From Inmirania thermothiophila (lineage in GTDB: Bacteria > Pseudomonadota > Gammaproteobacteria > DSM-100275): a stretch of 64,000 nt of DNA. The position numbers and the translations under genes were made by a program. Positions 1-8,918 of this stretch are shown here, piece after piece (the stretch's first letter is position 1; each line of letters opens with the position of its first letter). The notes under the pieces were generated by a model, which saw nothing but the letters and a program-made list of their open reading frames with translations, was not told where the DNA came from and made no database searches. The DNA is taken from positions 228,605-292,604 of the forward strand of contig NZ_RJVI01000001.1 in assembly GCF_003751635.1 (NCBI RefSeq), given 5' to 3'.

Positions 1-198
1 CGGCGACCGCATCGAGGCGCGGCTCGACCGGCGCGGCGATCGCATCGAGCAGCGCCTGGATCGGCGCGGCGACCGCATCGAGGCGCGGCTCGACCGGCGC
101 GGCGATCGCATCGAGCAGCGCCTGGATCGGCGCGGCGACCGCATCGAGGCGCGGCTCGACCGCCGCGGCGACCGCATCGAGCGGCGCCTGCACCGGCG
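1..198 (+). repeat. Three tandem 66-bp coding direct repeats
   Basis: Units run 1-66, 67-132 and 133-198. The first two are essentially identical, and the third diverges in its second half. Each 66-bp unit contains two related 33-bp halves encoding the EAR and EQR versions of the 11-residue repeat. The array probably extends to the left of the window. The near-identity of the units at the DNA level suggests recent duplication by slippage or unequal exchange. Confidence 0.85.
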
Positions 199-226
199 TG
201 CCGACCGCCTGCGCCGCCAGAACTGA
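2..226 (+). CDS. Charged 11-residue-repeat protein, C-terminal part (5' truncated by window edge)
   Basis: The second forward frame is open from the window edge to a TGA at 224-226 and gives at least 74 residues. Six 11-residue units of the form GDRIEARLDRR / GDRIEQRLDRR are followed by a degenerate tail ending in RRQN. Isoleucine and leucine recur at spacings of 4 and 7 residues, with Arg, Asp and Glu elsewhere. This is the pattern of a hendecad (11-mer) amphipathic helix or coiled coil. The start, and therefore any signal peptide, lies outside the window. It precedes the sigma-factor gene by 12 nt in the same direction and is probably part of that cluster. No function is known to me; an envelope or stress-associated role would be a guess. 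Confidence 0.6.
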   Translation, partial: GDRIEARLDRRGDRIEQRLDRRGDRIEARLDRRGDRIEQRLDRRGDRIEARLDRRGDRIERRLHRRADRLRRQN

Positions 227-238
227 GCGGAAGACGCG

Positions 239-856
239 GTGGCCGGGGATGGGGCCGCGGCCGGCGCACGCCCGTCCCCGGCCCCGCCGCCCTGCTACCA
301 TGAGGTCCTCCCGGATGCCGGAGGCGAACCGCTGGAACGGCAGGCGACCCTGGAGCGCTTCTTCGCCGAGGTCGGCGCGCGCGCCCTGCGCCACGCCGAG
401 CTCGCCACCGGCGACCGCGACGAGGCCCTGGACCTGGTGCAGGAGGCCATGATCCGGCTCGCCAGCCGCTACCGCCACCGGCCGGCGCAGGAATGGGGGG
501 CCCTCTTCTACCGCATCCTCGAGAACGGGATCCGCGACTGGCAGCGCCGGCAGGCGGCGCGGCGGCGCTGGCTGGGCTGGCTCCGCCTCGCCGACGGCGC
601 GGGCGGGGACGCCGCCCCCGATCCCGCCCCCGACCCGGCCTCGGAGCTCGCCGCCGAGGATGCCCGCCGCGCCCTGGAGCGGGCCCTGCGCACCCTGCCC
701 TGGCGGCAGCAGCAGGCCTTCCGCCTGCGCGTGTGGGCGGGGCTCGATGTGGCCTCCACCGCACGCGCCATGGGCTGCTCCGAGGGCAGCGTCAAGACCC
801 ACCTGTCGCGGGCGCTGGCCGCACTGCGCCCGCTGCTGGAGGCCTACCGACCATGA
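239..856 (+). CDS. RNA polymerase sigma factor, ECF-like (sigma-70 family)
   Basis: The 205-residue product looks like an extracytoplasmic-function-type sigma factor that would redirect RNA polymerase. Region 2 is seen at about residues 45-105 (EALDLVQEAMIRLASRY and the following helix ending in WQRRQ). Region 4 is at about 145-200, with the helix-turn-helix DVASTARAMGCSEGSVKTHL. The linker is rich in Ala, Pro and Asp. The only in-frame canonical start is GTG at 239, and its first 30 or so residues (Pro/Ala rich) do not look like sigma sequence, so the true start may be a rare codon further in. The stop overlaps the next start as ATGA. A membrane protein directly downstream is the likely regulator; target genes may be the cluster itself. 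Confidence 0.85.
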   Translation: MAGDGAAAGARPSPAPPPCYHEVLPDAGGEPLERQATLERFFAEVGARALRHAELATGDRDEALDLVQEAMIRLASRYRHRPAQEWGALFYRILENGIRDWQRRQAARRRWLGWLRLADGAGGDAAPDPAPDPASELAAEDARRALERALRTLPWRQQQAFRLRVWAGLDVASTARAMGCSEGSVKTHLSRALAALRPLLEAYRP

Positions 857-1182
857 ACGAGCGGCAGATGGAGGCGCTGGCGCGGCGGGCCCGCGCGCTG
901 CTGGAGACCGCGCCCGGACCGGACGCGGCGACCCGGGCCCGCCTCGAGGCGGCGCGCCGGCGCGCCCTCGCCGCGCCGGCGCGGCGGCGGATCGCGGCGG
1001 GATGGGGCGCGGCCGTCGCCGCCGGGCTTGCTGCGGCGGCGCTGTGGCTGGGCTGGCCCCGGCCCGGGGCCGTGCCCGCCGAGGCGCTGGAACTGGTGGT
1101 GGTGGATGCGCCGCCCGAGCTCATCGAGGAGCTGGACTTCTTCCTCTGGCTCGAGGAGACGGAGGGCCGCGATGCCGGCTGA
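853..1182 (+). CDS. Single-pass membrane protein, DUF3619-like, possible anti-sigma partner
   Basis: This 109-residue protein has a charged Arg/Ala/Glu-rich N-terminal half (1-45), one hydrophobic segment (about 46-66, AAGWGAAVAAGLAAAALWLGW) and an acidic C-terminal tail including PPELIEELDFFLWLEE. Size, layout and position immediately after a sigma gene (ATGA overlap) match the DUF3619-type proteins found in beta- and gammaproteobacterial sigma/DUF3106 clusters. An anti-sigma role is an inference from position and topology; no zinc-binding anti-sigma motif is visible. The stop overlaps the next gene by 11 nt, so translation is likely coupled. Confidence 0.65.
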   Translation: MNERQMEALARRARALLETAPGPDAATRARLEAARRRALAAPARRRIAAGWGAAVAAGLAAAALWLGWPRPGAVPAEALELVVVDAPPELIEELDFFLWLEETEGRDAG

Positions 1183-1378
1183 GGCGGCGGTCTTCGCCCT
1201 GCTCCTCGCCGCGGCGCCGCCCCCGGAGGGGGACGAGCCGCCGCCGAGCCTGGAGCTTCTGGAGTTCATCGGCAGCTTCACCGCCGAGGACGGCACCTGG
1301 GTGGATCCGCAGATGCTGGCGACGGAGGAGGCGCCTCGCCCGCCGTCCGGCAGGGAGAGAGAGGACGATGCGCGCTGA
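1172..1378 (+). CDS. Small probable exported protein of the sigma/DUF3106 cluster
   Basis: This is a 68-residue product from ATG 1172. A short hydrophobic N-terminus (AAVFALLLAAAPP) could serve as a weak signal or anchor. It is followed by a proline-rich stretch and the block LELLEFIGSFTAEDGTWVDP, which is acidic and aromatic. The overlaps with both neighbours (11 nt at each end) and the GC3 pattern support a real gene. Small proteins with a similar 'LEFLG..DGEWVDP' block accompany DUF3106 genes elsewhere, as far as I recall. Function is unknown. Confidence 0.6.
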   Translation: MPAEAAVFALLLAAAPPPEGDEPPPSLELLEFIGSFTAEDGTWVDPQMLATEEAPRPPSGREREDDAR

Positions 1379-1898
1379 ACGGCCGTGCCCGACCGCGGCC
1401 ACGGGGCGTCTTGCGGTCGGGATGCTGCTGCTGTTCCTCTGGGCGGCGCCGGCGCCCGCGGCCCCGTCCTGGGACGCCCTCACCCCCGAGGAGCAGCGCC
1501 TCCTCGCCCCCCTCGCCGAGCGGTGGGACACGCTGCCCGAGGCCCGGCGCGAGCGGCTCCTGGCCGGTGCGCGCCAGTGGCTGCGCCTCGGCCCCGAGGA
1601 GCGTGCGCTCATGCGCGAGCGGCTGCAGCGGTGGAAGGCCCTGCCCCCGGAACGGCGCCGCGCGCTGCGCCGCCGCCTGGAGCGCTACCTGGCCCTGCCG
1701 CCGGAGCAGCGGGCGCGGCTGCGGGAGCGCTACCGCTGGTTCCGCGCCCTGCCGCCGGAGCGGCGCGAGGCCCTGCGCGAGCGCTGGCGGCGGCTGCCGC
1801 CGGAGCGGCGCCGGACGCTGCGCCGGCGCTGGGAATCGGCGCCGCCGCGGCACCGGCCGCCCGCCGCTCCCCGCCCCGGGCCGCGGCGCGGGCGCTGA
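1368..1898 (+). CDS. DUF3106-like exported protein with repeated LPPERR helices
   Basis: The 176-residue product has a probable signal peptide (about residues 8-31, hydrophobic LAVGMLLLFLWAAPAPAAP with an AxA-type cleavage site). The mature part is almost entirely Arg, Glu, Leu and Pro. It carries successive segments such as WKALPPERRRALRRRLERY, each a short helix introduced by LPPE(R/Q)R, typical of DUF3106 proteins. It is predicted periplasmic, highly basic and helical. It ends the sigma-factor cluster, overlapping the preceding gene by 11 nt. The stop lies only 5 nt from the convergent sucrose synthase stop, leaving no room for a separate terminator. The biochemical role is not known. Confidence 0.75.
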   Translation: MRAERPCPTAATGRLAVGMLLLFLWAAPAPAAPSWDALTPEEQRLLAPLAERWDTLPEARRERLLAGARQWLRLGPEERALMRERLQRWKALPPERRRALRRRLERYLALPPEQRARLRERYRWFRALPPERREALRERWRRLPPERRRTLRRRWESAPPRHRPPAAPRPGPRRGR

Positions 1899-1903
1899 GC
1901 CGC

Positions 1904-4294
1904 TCAGCCCTGGGCGGGCTCGAAATCGGCCAGGCGGCGGAACTGCAGGGCGTAGAACATCTCCAGGTAGCGGCGCGTCTCGGCCCGCTCGAGGTTGGTG
2001 ACGTATTTCCAGAAGCCGTAGACCCGCGCCAGGGTCATCATCCGCTCGGCATAGAGGGCCCAGGTGTAGCGCGCCCGCACCCGCGCCAGGGCGGCCTCCG
2101 AGACCCGCCGCCAGTGCTCGGGCTCGGCGGCGCAGCGGGCGAAGAAGTCGGCCATGATCTCGGCCGCGCGCTCGCCGTGGTTGGGGTCGATGTGGAAGCC
2201 CGAGACCCCGTCCTCGATGATCTCCAGCGGCCCGCCGTAGCAGGTGGCGAAGGTGGGCAATCCCGAGGCCATGGCCTCGATGACCGTCAGCCCGAAGGCC
2301 TCGAACAGGGCCGGCTGGACGAAGGCGCCGTGCAGGTCGGCGACGTAGCGGTAGAGCTCGCCGGCGAGGTTCTTCTCCAGCCGCAGGCCGAGCCAGCGCA
2401 CGTTGCCGTCGAGGCCGTGGCGGTCCATCAGCTCGTGCATGCGCGTGATCTCGGCCCGCTCCTCCTCGTCGTCGGAGCGCGCCGGATCCACGTGCCCCGC
2501 CACCACGACGAGGTCGGCCAGCGCACGCAGCCGCTCGCAGCCCGCGTACCAGGCCACTAGACCGGTGATGTTCTTGATGCGGTCGAGCCGCGCCATGGTG
2601 AAGAGCAGCGGCCGGCCGCGCTCGGCGAGCACACCGCGGCTGTCGGGCAGCCCCGGCTCGTAGAGCAGGCGCTCGATCTCGGGGTGCAGGGCGCGCAGCC
2701 GGCGCGTCTCGTCGCTGTAGGGGAAGTAGACCTCGGGGTCGGCCCCCGGCGAGACGATGTTGAACTTGGGGTCGAAGATGTCGATGCCGTCCACCACCCG
2801 GTAGAGGCCCGGGAGGGTGAAGGCCTTGTAGCTCTCGTACTGCCCCACCTGCTCGCGCCGCCCGGCGATCTCCTGATAGGTGCTGGTGATGATGAAGTCG
2901 GCGGCGTTCATGGCGATGAGGTCGGCCGTGAACTGGCAGGCGAAGTGGTACTGGGGCTCGTTGTCGCGCCAGTAGAGGTCGGCGTAGAGGTACTTGGCCT
3001 TCTCCAGGGCGTGGGCGATGGTGCACAGGGTGACGTGCAGGCGCTGGGCCAGCAGGGTCGCCACGAGGTTGCCGTCGGAGTAGTTGCCGATGATGAGGTC
3101 GGGGCGGCCACCCAGCTCGGCGAGGAGCTCGCGCTCGGCGTCGGCGGCGAAGCGCTCCAGATAGGGCCAGATCTGGAAGCGGGAGATCCAGTGCGGGATC
3201 ACCTCGCCGTCGCGGCCGCGGAAGGGCACGCGCAGGATACGCGCGTTGCGGGTGCCCACGATGGGCTCGATGCGCTGGTCGCAGGTGGTGCCCTCGGCCT
3301 CGGGGATGAGGCGGGTGACCACCAGGATCTGGGGCTCGATGTCGAGGCCCTGCTCCTCGAGGCGGCGGCGCATCTCCCGCTCCAGGGCCCGCACCTGGTC
3401 GAGGATGTAGACCACCTGGCCGCCGGTGTCAGGCCGCCCGAGGACGTTGGCCTGCCCGAAGTAGCCGTGGGGGGAGAGGATGGCGATGCTGAAGATCATC
3501 GGCACGCGGCCGAGGAAGCGCTCCAGGGTCGCCGGCTCGGGGGCCTCGAGGATGTCCGACAGCAGCCCCAGGGTCTCGCGCATGCGCGCCACGGTCCGCC
3601 CCCAGCCCGGCTCGAAGCCGAGGAACTGCAGGGCATGGCCCACCTCGTCCCAGCCCGCGTCGTCGCGGTGGCTCGCCAGCAGCTCCTCGGCCCGGCGCAC
3701 CGCCCGGCGCAGCCCGGCGACGTCGTGGATGCGGCCGTTGAGCATGAGCTGGCGGCCGCGGTACTGGTGCACGCGCAGGAACTCCAGCAGCCGCCGGTCG
3801 CCGCGGCCCAGCTCGTCGAAGAGCTGGCTCGAGAGGCGGCGATTGAGGAACTCGACGCCGCGGCCGATGGAGCGGCTCTCGTGCAGCTTCGGGAACTCCC
3901 GGTTGAAGGGGCCGAGGTCGAGCTCGAGCACCCACGTCCCGGGCGGCGGCGCCTCCACCTGCCGCTCCTTGAAGGCGAGGAACTCCGACACCCCGATCTC
4001 CTCGTGGCGCACCTGCTCGAGGTGGAAGCGCAGATAGCGCCAGCGCGCCACGTAGGGGCGCAGGGCGACGTAGACCCAGGGCGCCTCGATCACCGCCTCC
4101 TGCGCGCCGGCGATGGCGCGCCCGAGGGGCGAGTCCACCAGCTCCTCCAGCCCCTGGGCCTCGCAGAAGGCGAGGAACTCGTCCCACAGATCGGAGCGCA
4201 GCAGGAAGGGCCGGCCGAGGCCGGTGTAGTGGCGCAGCAGCAGGTAAAGGACGTCGCGGTGGCCGGCGACGAACTCGTCGAGGCTCTCCATCAT
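1904..4294 (-). CDS. Sucrose synthase (NDP-glucose:D-fructose glucosyltransferase)
   Basis: The 796-residue protein is full length for sucrose synthase, which interconverts sucrose + NDP with NDP-glucose + fructose in the cytoplasm. The N-terminal half carries the SuSy regulatory-type region ([10 protein letters not shown]..., [15 protein letters not shown]). The GT-B/GT4 core contains [18 protein letters not shown] and HALEKAKY, and the E-x7-E motif EAFGLTVIE lies near residue 663. The segment aligning to the plant UDP-selectivity motif QMNRVRN reads RLEKNLA, so plant-like Gln and Asn are absent. Known bacterial enzymes of this kind favour ADP, so ADP-glucose is the inferred partner. ATG 4294 overlaps the upstream SPS stop as ATGA. 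It is the last gene of the sucrose operon. Confidence 0.93.
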   Translation of the reverse strand: MMESLDEFVAGHRDVLYLLLRHYTGLGRPFLLRSDLWDEFLAFCEAQGLEELVDSPLGRAIAGAQEAVIEAPWVYVALRPYVARWRYLRFHLEQVRHEEIGVSEFLAFKERQVEAPPPGTWVLELDLGPFNREFPKLHESRSIGRGVEFLNRRLSSQLFDELGRGDRRLLEFLRVHQYRGRQLMLNGRIHDVAGLRRAVRRAEELLASHRDDAGWDEVGHALQFLGFEPGWGRTVARMRETLGLLSDILEAPEPATLERFLGRVPMIFSIAILSPHGYFGQANVLGRPDTGGQVVYILDQVRALEREMRRRLEEQGLDIEPQILVVTRLIPEAEGTTCDQRIEPIVGTRNARILRVPFRGRDGEVIPHWISRFQIWPYLERFAADAERELLAELGGRPDLIIGNYSDGNLVATLLAQRLHVTLCTIAHALEKAKYLYADLYWRDNEPQYHFACQFTADLIAMNAADFIITSTYQEIAGRREQVGQYESYKAFTLPGLYRVVDGIDIFDPKFNIVSPGADPEVYFPYSDETRRLRALHPEIERLLYEPGLPDSRGVLAERGRPLLFTMARLDRIKNITGLVAWYAGCERLRALADLVVVAGHVDPARSDDEEERAEITRMHELMDRHGLDGNVRWLGLRLEKNLAGELYRYVADLHGAFVQPALFEAFGLTVIEAMASGLPTFATCYGGPLEIIEDGVSGFHIDPNHGERAAEIMADFFARCAAEPEHWRRVSEAALARVRARYTWALYAERMMTLARVYGFWKYVTNLERAETRRYLEMFYALQFRRLADFEPAQG

Positions 4295-6528
4295 GCGCTG
4301 GCCGTCTCCGGCACGCGGATCTCCTCCTCGAGGAACCGGTAGTGGCGCAGCCCCTCGAGAATGCCCCAGGCGCAGCGCCCCTCGGCGAAGTATACGCGGG
4401 AGCGGCCGCGCAGCCGCTCGAGCTCGGGGCTGTAGTTGCCCACCACCACCCCCAGCATGTCGCCGCGCAGCATCTCCTCGTCGTTGCCCGAGTCCCCCGC
4501 CACCAGGATGCGCTCCGGCGTCAGGCCCCATTTCACCGCGAGGTAGCGCAGCGCCATCCCCTTGGAGGCGCGGATGGGCAGGAGGTCGAGGTAGCGCCCG
4601 TGGGAGAAGATCACGTTGGCGTGGAGGTCGCGCTGGCGCAGATGGCGGCGGATCGCGCGCACGGAGGGGGCGCGCTCGGGCTCGACGAAGTAGCTGAGCT
4701 TGTGGCGGCGCTGCTCGCTCGCCGGCTGCAGGCGCAGGCCCGGCAGCTCGGCCATGGCCTCCACCAGCCGCGGGCGGTCCCAGCGGTAGTCGATATGGCG
4801 CTGCCAGGAGACGTCCTCGATCATCCAGTGGCCGTAGTGGATCTCGGCGCCGACGGCGGTGACGAGGATGTCCGGCACCGGCACGCCCCACGCCTCCAGC
4901 ACCGCCAGCGCGCTGTCGAGGCGCCGGCCGGTGGCGACGGCGAAGCCGACGCGGGCGCCGCTCGCGGTGAGCGCCTCGAGGAGGGCGGCGAGCCCCTCGC
5001 GGTCGCCGATCAGGGTGTTGTCGATGTCGGCCACCAGCAGCCGCTCCACCATGGGCAGGCGCGAGCGCGTCGGCACCACGGTGCGCCGGCGCGGCCTGCG
5101 CCGCAGCACCCGCCGCAGCGCCCGCAGGTAGGTGGCGGCGTGGCTGGCCCAGCTGTAGTGGCGGTGCACCCCCCGCACCCCGGCCTTGGACCAGCGCTGC
5201 CAGCGGGCGCGGTCGGTGAGCGCCTCGAGCAGCGCCTCGCCCATGGCGTCGGCGTCCAGGGGGTCCACCAGCAGCCCGTTGTGGCAGCGGGCCAGGATCT
5301 CGCGCGGCCCACCGTCGTGGGTCGCGACCACGGGCAGGCCGCTGGCGGCGGCCTCGATGAGGGTCAGGCCGAAGGGTTCGGTGAGCGCGGGATTGACGAA
5401 GACGCCGCGCCGGCGGGCGGCGAGGCGGTAGAGGTCGGCGACGTCGCTGGGCTCGTGGTGCCTGGGGTAGGCGACGAGGCCGTAGAGGTCGTAGCGGTCG
5501 ATGGCCAGCAGCAGCTCCGTCAGCACCTCCCGCGGGCCGCGCTCCATGGCGCGGATGTCGTCGCGGTTGCCGGCGACGATGACGAGGTTGGCGAGCGCGC
5601 GCAGGCGGTGGTTCTCGGCGTAGGCCTGGACCAGGGTGACGAGGTTCTTGCGCGGGTCCGGGCGGGAGAGGGCGAGGATCATGGGGCGGCGCGGCTCGCG
5701 CAGGAAGCGCGCCAGCTCGGCGGCGATGGGGGGGTCGCCCTCGCCCCGGCGCGGGGGGTGGAAGCGGGCCAGATCCACCCCCGGCGGGATCACCGCCATG
5801 CGCCGCGGGTGGTGGTTGTCGTAGCTCGCGTACTGCTCCTCCACCTCCTGGCGCGTGCTCGCCACCACCAGGTCCGCGGCGTCCAGAGCCTGCTCCTCGG
5901 CCTCGATGCGCTGGCTGATGTTGTACTGGGCCTCGATGGCCTGCGGCCGCATGCCCTGCGCCAGCAGCCGCTCGCGCTTGACCCGCCCGAGGGAGTGGCC
6001 GGTGAAGACGAAGGGCACCCCCAGCAGCCCCGCCAGCCGCGCCCCGGCGTAGCCGGCGTCGGCGTAGTGGCCGTGGACCACGTCGGGCAGCTGCCCGACC
6101 CGGCGCACGTGCTGCAGGGCCTGGTCCACGAAGCTGTCCAGATAGGGCCAGAGCACCTCCTTGCGCAGGTAGCGGCGGGGGCCGAAGGGCAGGCGCACGA
6201 TGCGGGCCTTCGGCGCCAGCACCTCCTCGGGGCGCGCGTAGTCGGGATCCACCTTGGGGTCGATGACCTGGCGCGTGAGCAGGTCCACCCGCCGGACCTC
6301 GGGCGCGGCGGCGAGGGCCCGCGCCAGCTCCACCACGTACTTGATCTGGCCGCCGGTGTCGGCGTCGCGGCCGAGCTCGAGGTTGTGGCCGCGCACGAGG
6401 CCGTGGAGGCTGATGAGGACGATGTAGAGCCCGGCGCCGCCATGGCCGCGGCCCTCGGGCCCGCGCCGCTCGGGCTCGGCCCCGCTGGCGCGGGCGAAGG
6501 TCGTGAGGCGGCCCGTGCGCCCGCTCAC
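4291..6528 (-). CDS. Bifunctional sucrose-phosphate synthase / sucrose-phosphatase
   Basis: The 745-residue protein joins two domains. Residues about 30-475 are a GT4 glycosyltransferase ([57 protein letters not shown]) that would make sucrose-6-phosphate from NDP-glucose and fructose-6-phosphate. Residues about 490-745 are a HAD phosphatase of the SPP type, with nucleophile motif ADIDNT near residue 500 and [10 protein letters not shown] near the end. Because the DxDxT and GDxxND motifs are intact, the C-terminal domain is probably an active sucrose-phosphatase, unlike the degenerate domain of plant SPS. The start is GTG 6528, overlapping the fructokinase stop as GTGA. Another GTG or ATG closer to [11 protein letters not shown] is possible. 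Confidence 0.92.
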   Translation of the reverse strand: MSGRTGRLTTFARASGAEPERRGPEGRGHGGAGLYIVLISLHGLVRGHNLELGRDADTGGQIKYVVELARALAAAPEVRRVDLLTRQVIDPKVDPDYARPEEVLAPKARIVRLPFGPRRYLRKEVLWPYLDSFVDQALQHVRRVGQLPDVVHGHYADAGYAGARLAGLLGVPFVFTGHSLGRVKRERLLAQGMRPQAIEAQYNISQRIEAEEQALDAADLVVASTRQEVEEQYASYDNHHPRRMAVIPPGVDLARFHPPRRGEGDPPIAAELARFLREPRRPMILALSRPDPRKNLVTLVQAYAENHRLRALANLVIVAGNRDDIRAMERGPREVLTELLLAIDRYDLYGLVAYPRHHEPSDVADLYRLAARRRGVFVNPALTEPFGLTLIEAAASGLPVVATHDGGPREILARCHNGLLVDPLDADAMGEALLEALTDRARWQRWSKAGVRGVHRHYSWASHAATYLRALRRVLRRRPRRRTVVPTRSRLPMVERLLVADIDNTLIGDREGLAALLEALTASGARVGFAVATGRRLDSALAVLEAWGVPVPDILVTAVGAEIHYGHWMIEDVSWQRHIDYRWDRPRLVEAMAELPGLRLQPASEQRRHKLSYFVEPERAPSVRAIRRHLRQRDLHANVIFSHGRYLDLLPIRASKGMALRYLAVKWGLTPERILVAGDSGNDEEMLRGDMLGVVVGNYSPELERLRGRSRVYFAEGRCAWGILEGLRHYRFLEEEIRVPETASA

Positions 6529-7439
6529 GCCCAGGCCTCCCGGTGGCGGCGGTAGACGGCGGGGTCGTCGATGGTGGCCCCGCGCACGGTGCAGACCTCG
6601 GCGGCGAAGGCCACCGCCCGCGCCACGAGGACCTGCGCCGGCCAGCCGGCGAGGAGGCCGAGCAGCGCCACCGCGGCGAAGGCGTCCCCCGCGCCCACGG
6701 TGTCGGCCACCGCACCCACGGGCGGGGGCGCCACCCGGCACTCGCCGTCCGCCCCCACCCACATCGCCCCCTGCGCCCCCAGGGTGAGCAGCACCGCCTC
6801 GGCGCCGAAGCGCCCGCGCAGCCGGCGCGCCCGCGCCGCGGGGCCGCCCGCGCCCGCCGCGGCCAGCGCCCCCAGCTCCTCGTCGTTGAGCTTGATCCAG
6901 CGGGCCCCGGCGAGGAGCGTCTCGACCCCCTCCTGCGACCACCAGGGCGGACGCAGGTTGACGTCCACGAAGGTCGGCGCGCCGAGACGCCGCAGGGCCT
7001 CGATGGCGGCGCGCGAGGGGGCCGCGCGCGCCGCCAGCGACCCGTGGTAGAGGAGGGCGGGGCCGGCCGCGCGCGCCGCCGCCGCGGCGGCCGCGGCATC
7101 GATGTGGTCCCAGGCGGCGTCGGCGACGATGTCGAAGGCCGGCTGGCCGTCCTCGCCGAGGCGCACCTGCACCGTCCCGGTGGGGTGGCGGGGGTCGCGC
7201 TGGATGCCGGCGGTGTCCATGCCCCAGCCCGCCATCGCCGCGAGCAGCCGCTCGCCGAGCGGGTCCTCGCCGACGCGGCTCACCAGCAGGGGACGCAGCC
7301 CGAAGCCCTGCAGGTGCCAGGCGACGTTGAAGGGGGCGCCGCCGAGCACCACCGAGCCGTCCTCGAAGCAGTCGAAGAGGACCTCCCCGATCAGGACCGG
7401 CCGGCCCGCGCCCCCAGCCGTTGCCTTCGTGTCCGCCAT
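6525..7439 (-). CDS. PfkB-family carbohydrate kinase, probable fructokinase
   Basis: This 304-residue ribokinase-fold sugar kinase has the N-terminal substrate region [15 protein letters not shown], the mid-motif [10 protein letters not shown] and the C-terminal PfkB signature [16 protein letters not shown] with its catalytic Asp. It would phosphorylate fructose to fructose-6-phosphate. It is sandwiched between the KamA-like gene (7-nt gap) and sucrose-phosphate synthase (GTGA overlap), so it would recycle fructose released by sucrose synthase into sucrose synthesis. SPS-SuSy-fructokinase clusters are known from nonphotosynthetic proteobacteria such as Nitrosomonas. Fructose specificity is inferred from context; the fold itself is certain. 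Confidence 0.9.
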   Translation of the reverse strand: MADTKATAGGAGRPVLIGEVLFDCFEDGSVVLGGAPFNVAWHLQGFGLRPLLVSRVGEDPLGERLLAAMAGWGMDTAGIQRDPRHPTGTVQVRLGEDGQPAFDIVADAAWDHIDAAAAAAAARAAGPALLYHGSLAARAAPSRAAIEALRRLGAPTFVDVNLRPPWWSQEGVETLLAGARWIKLNDEELGALAAAGAGGPAARARRLRGRFGAEAVLLTLGAQGAMWVGADGECRVAPPPVGAVADTVGAGDAFAAVALLGLLAGWPAQVLVARAVAFAAEVCTVRGATIDDPAVYRRHREAWA

Positions 7440-7446
7440 CCCCGGC

Positions 7447-8817
7447 TCAGGCCGCCCCGGCGCGCGCGGCCATGGCCCGCAGCCCCGGCTCGAAGAAGAA
7501 CTCCGCCTCGCCGAAGGCGGGCCGGAGCTGGTCGAGCCAGGTCGCCTCGGCGTCGTAGCGGGCGAAGAAGGGCCGGTGGAGCCAGTCGGGATCCCGCGCC
7601 TGCAGGAAGCGCAGCACGAAGACCCGCTCGCCCGCCACCTCCGCCACGCCCTGCACCTCCACCTTGCCCGGGGTGGCGCTCATGGAGGGGCCGCGCACGG
7701 TGCGCGCAAGCCCCGAGACGCGGGCGATGGCCTCGCGGTAGATGGCGTGGGCGCGCGCCAGGGGCAGCTCGAAGTAGCGGCGGGCGCCGGTGTCGCGCTC
7801 GACGAACATGTAGTAGGGGATCATGCCGAGGCGCACCTGCTCCCGCCACATGCGCGCCCACACTGCCGGGTCGTCGTTGATGTGGCGCAGCAGCGGGGCC
7901 TGGGTGCGGATCTCGGCGCCGGTGGCCCGGATGCGGGCGATGGCCTCGCGCGCGGCCTCGCTCTCGAGCTCCTGGGGGTGGTTGACGTGGGCCATCACGG
8001 CGAGGTGACGCCCGGCGGCGACGATGCGCTCGAACAGCCGCAGCAGCGCGTCGGCGTCCGGATCGGTGAGGAAGCGGAAGGGCCAGAAGGAGAGGGCCTT
8101 GGTGCCGATGCGGATGTCGGTGACATGGGCGAAGGCCGGCGTCAGCAGCGGCTCCAGATAGGCCGCCAGGTGCTGGGTGCGCATCACCATGGGGTCGCCG
8201 CCCGTGACCAGGAGGTCGGTGACCTCGGGGTGGGCGCGCAGGTACGCCTGCAGGCTCGCGGCGTCGCGCTCGGCGAAGCGCAGCTCGCGCTCGCCCACGA
8301 ACTGCGGCCAGCGGAAGCAGAAGCTGCAGTAGCTGTGGCAGGTCTGCCCCTGGGCCGGGAAGAAGAGCACCGTCTCGCGGTACTTGTGCTGCAGCCCCTG
8401 CAACCGGCGCCCCTGAAGGCGCGGCACGTTGAGCCGGCGCTGTCCGGCCGGGTGGGGGTTGAGGCGCGCGCGCACCGCGGCGACGGCGGCGGCGATCTCG
8501 GCCTCCGGCGCCCCCCGGCGCAGCAGCGCGGCGATGCGCCGGAAGTCCTCCGGCTCGAGCATCCCCGGCTGGGGGAAGGTGAGGCGGAAGACGGGATCTT
8601 CCGGAACCCGCCCCCAGTCGATGAGCTCCTCGATGACGTAGCGGTTGACCCGGAAGGGCAGGACCCGGGCCACCACCTCCATGGCGAAGCGGTGATCCGG
8701 GTCGAGGCGCGCAAGCTCCGGGATCGCGGGCAGGTGCCGCGCGGTGTAGACCTCGAGGCGGCGGGGCGAAGGCCGGATCACGGGCCGGGCAAGGCCCGTA
8801 CGGGAGATGCCTGTCAT
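7447..8817 (-). CDS. KamA-family radical SAM protein (lysine 2,3-aminomutase-like), function unknown
   Basis: The 456-residue radical SAM enzyme has the 4Fe-4S/SAM motif C160-HSY-C164-SF-C167, followed by TGGDPMVM (SAM contact region) and IRIGTKAL. A candidate PLP lysine sits in SATPGK (K385) in place of the PGGxGK loop of clostridial lysine 2,3-aminomutase. It is longer than EpmB (about 340 residues) and carries an N-terminal extension plus a C-terminal FGEAEFFFEPG block. It therefore belongs to an uncharacterised KamA clade rather than clearly to EpmB or AblA. No acetyltransferase (AblB) or EF-P gene is nearby. ATG 8817 has a good ribosome-binding site (AAGGAGGGAAGAGAC). It is the first gene of the sucrose operon, 7 nt before fructokinase. 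Confidence 0.85.
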   Translation of the reverse strand: MTGISRTGLARPVIRPSPRRLEVYTARHLPAIPELARLDPDHRFAMEVVARVLPFRVNRYVIEELIDWGRVPEDPVFRLTFPQPGMLEPEDFRRIAALLRRGAPEAEIAAAVAAVRARLNPHPAGQRRLNVPRLQGRRLQGLQHKYRETVLFFPAQGQTCHSYCSFCFRWPQFVGERELRFAERDAASLQAYLRAHPEVTDLLVTGGDPMVMRTQHLAAYLEPLLTPAFAHVTDIRIGTKALSFWPFRFLTDPDADALLRLFERIVAAGRHLAVMAHVNHPQELESEAAREAIARIRATGAEIRTQAPLLRHINDDPAVWARMWREQVRLGMIPYYMFVERDTGARRYFELPLARAHAIYREAIARVSGLARTVRGPSMSATPGKVEVQGVAEVAGERVFVLRFLQARDPDWLHRPFFARYDAEATWLDQLRPAFGEAEFFFEPGLRAMAARAGAA

Positions 8818-8861
8818 GTCTCTTCCCTCCTTCTGCGGCCGGCGCTCGGGGGGAGGGTCCC

Positions 8862-8882
8862 CCGGCCCGCGGCGCGGGCCGG
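8862..8882. terminator. GC-rich hairpin downstream of glmS
   Basis: Nine base pairs (CCGGCCCGC pairing with GCGGGCCGG) enclose a 3-nt loop. The hairpin lies in the 157-nt gap between the glmS stop (8975) and the kamA-like start (8817). No U-tract follows on the minus strand, so it is at best a weak or factor-assisted terminator, or an RNA-stabilising hairpin. Confidence 0.3.
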
Positions 8883-8898
8883 CACGCCGGTGTCTGCC

Positions 8899-8918
8899 GC
8901 CCGCGGCGCGCCGCGGGC
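8899..8918. repeat. Perfect 20-bp palindrome between glmS and the sucrose operon
   Basis: GCCCGCGGCG is followed directly by its reverse complement, a 20-bp perfect dyad. It may form part of a terminator structure for glmS or an operator for the kamA-sucrose operon. Given the extreme GC content, a chance CpG-rich palindrome cannot be excluded. Confidence 0.35.

Noticed and set aside
1-198. Regularly spaced direct repeats resembling a CRISPR or minisatellite array
   Set aside because: The 33/66-bp units are contiguous without unique spacers and keep one reading frame to a stop codon; they are coding repeats.
4295-7099. A single minus-strand open frame of more than 1700 codons reaching from sucrose synthase through the SPS and fructokinase region
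   Set aside because: Only the part from 4294 downward has protein-family sequence. The upstream part is Arg/Pro/Gly-rich readthrough in the wrong frame of SPS and fructokinase, caused by scarcity of stop codons at high GC.
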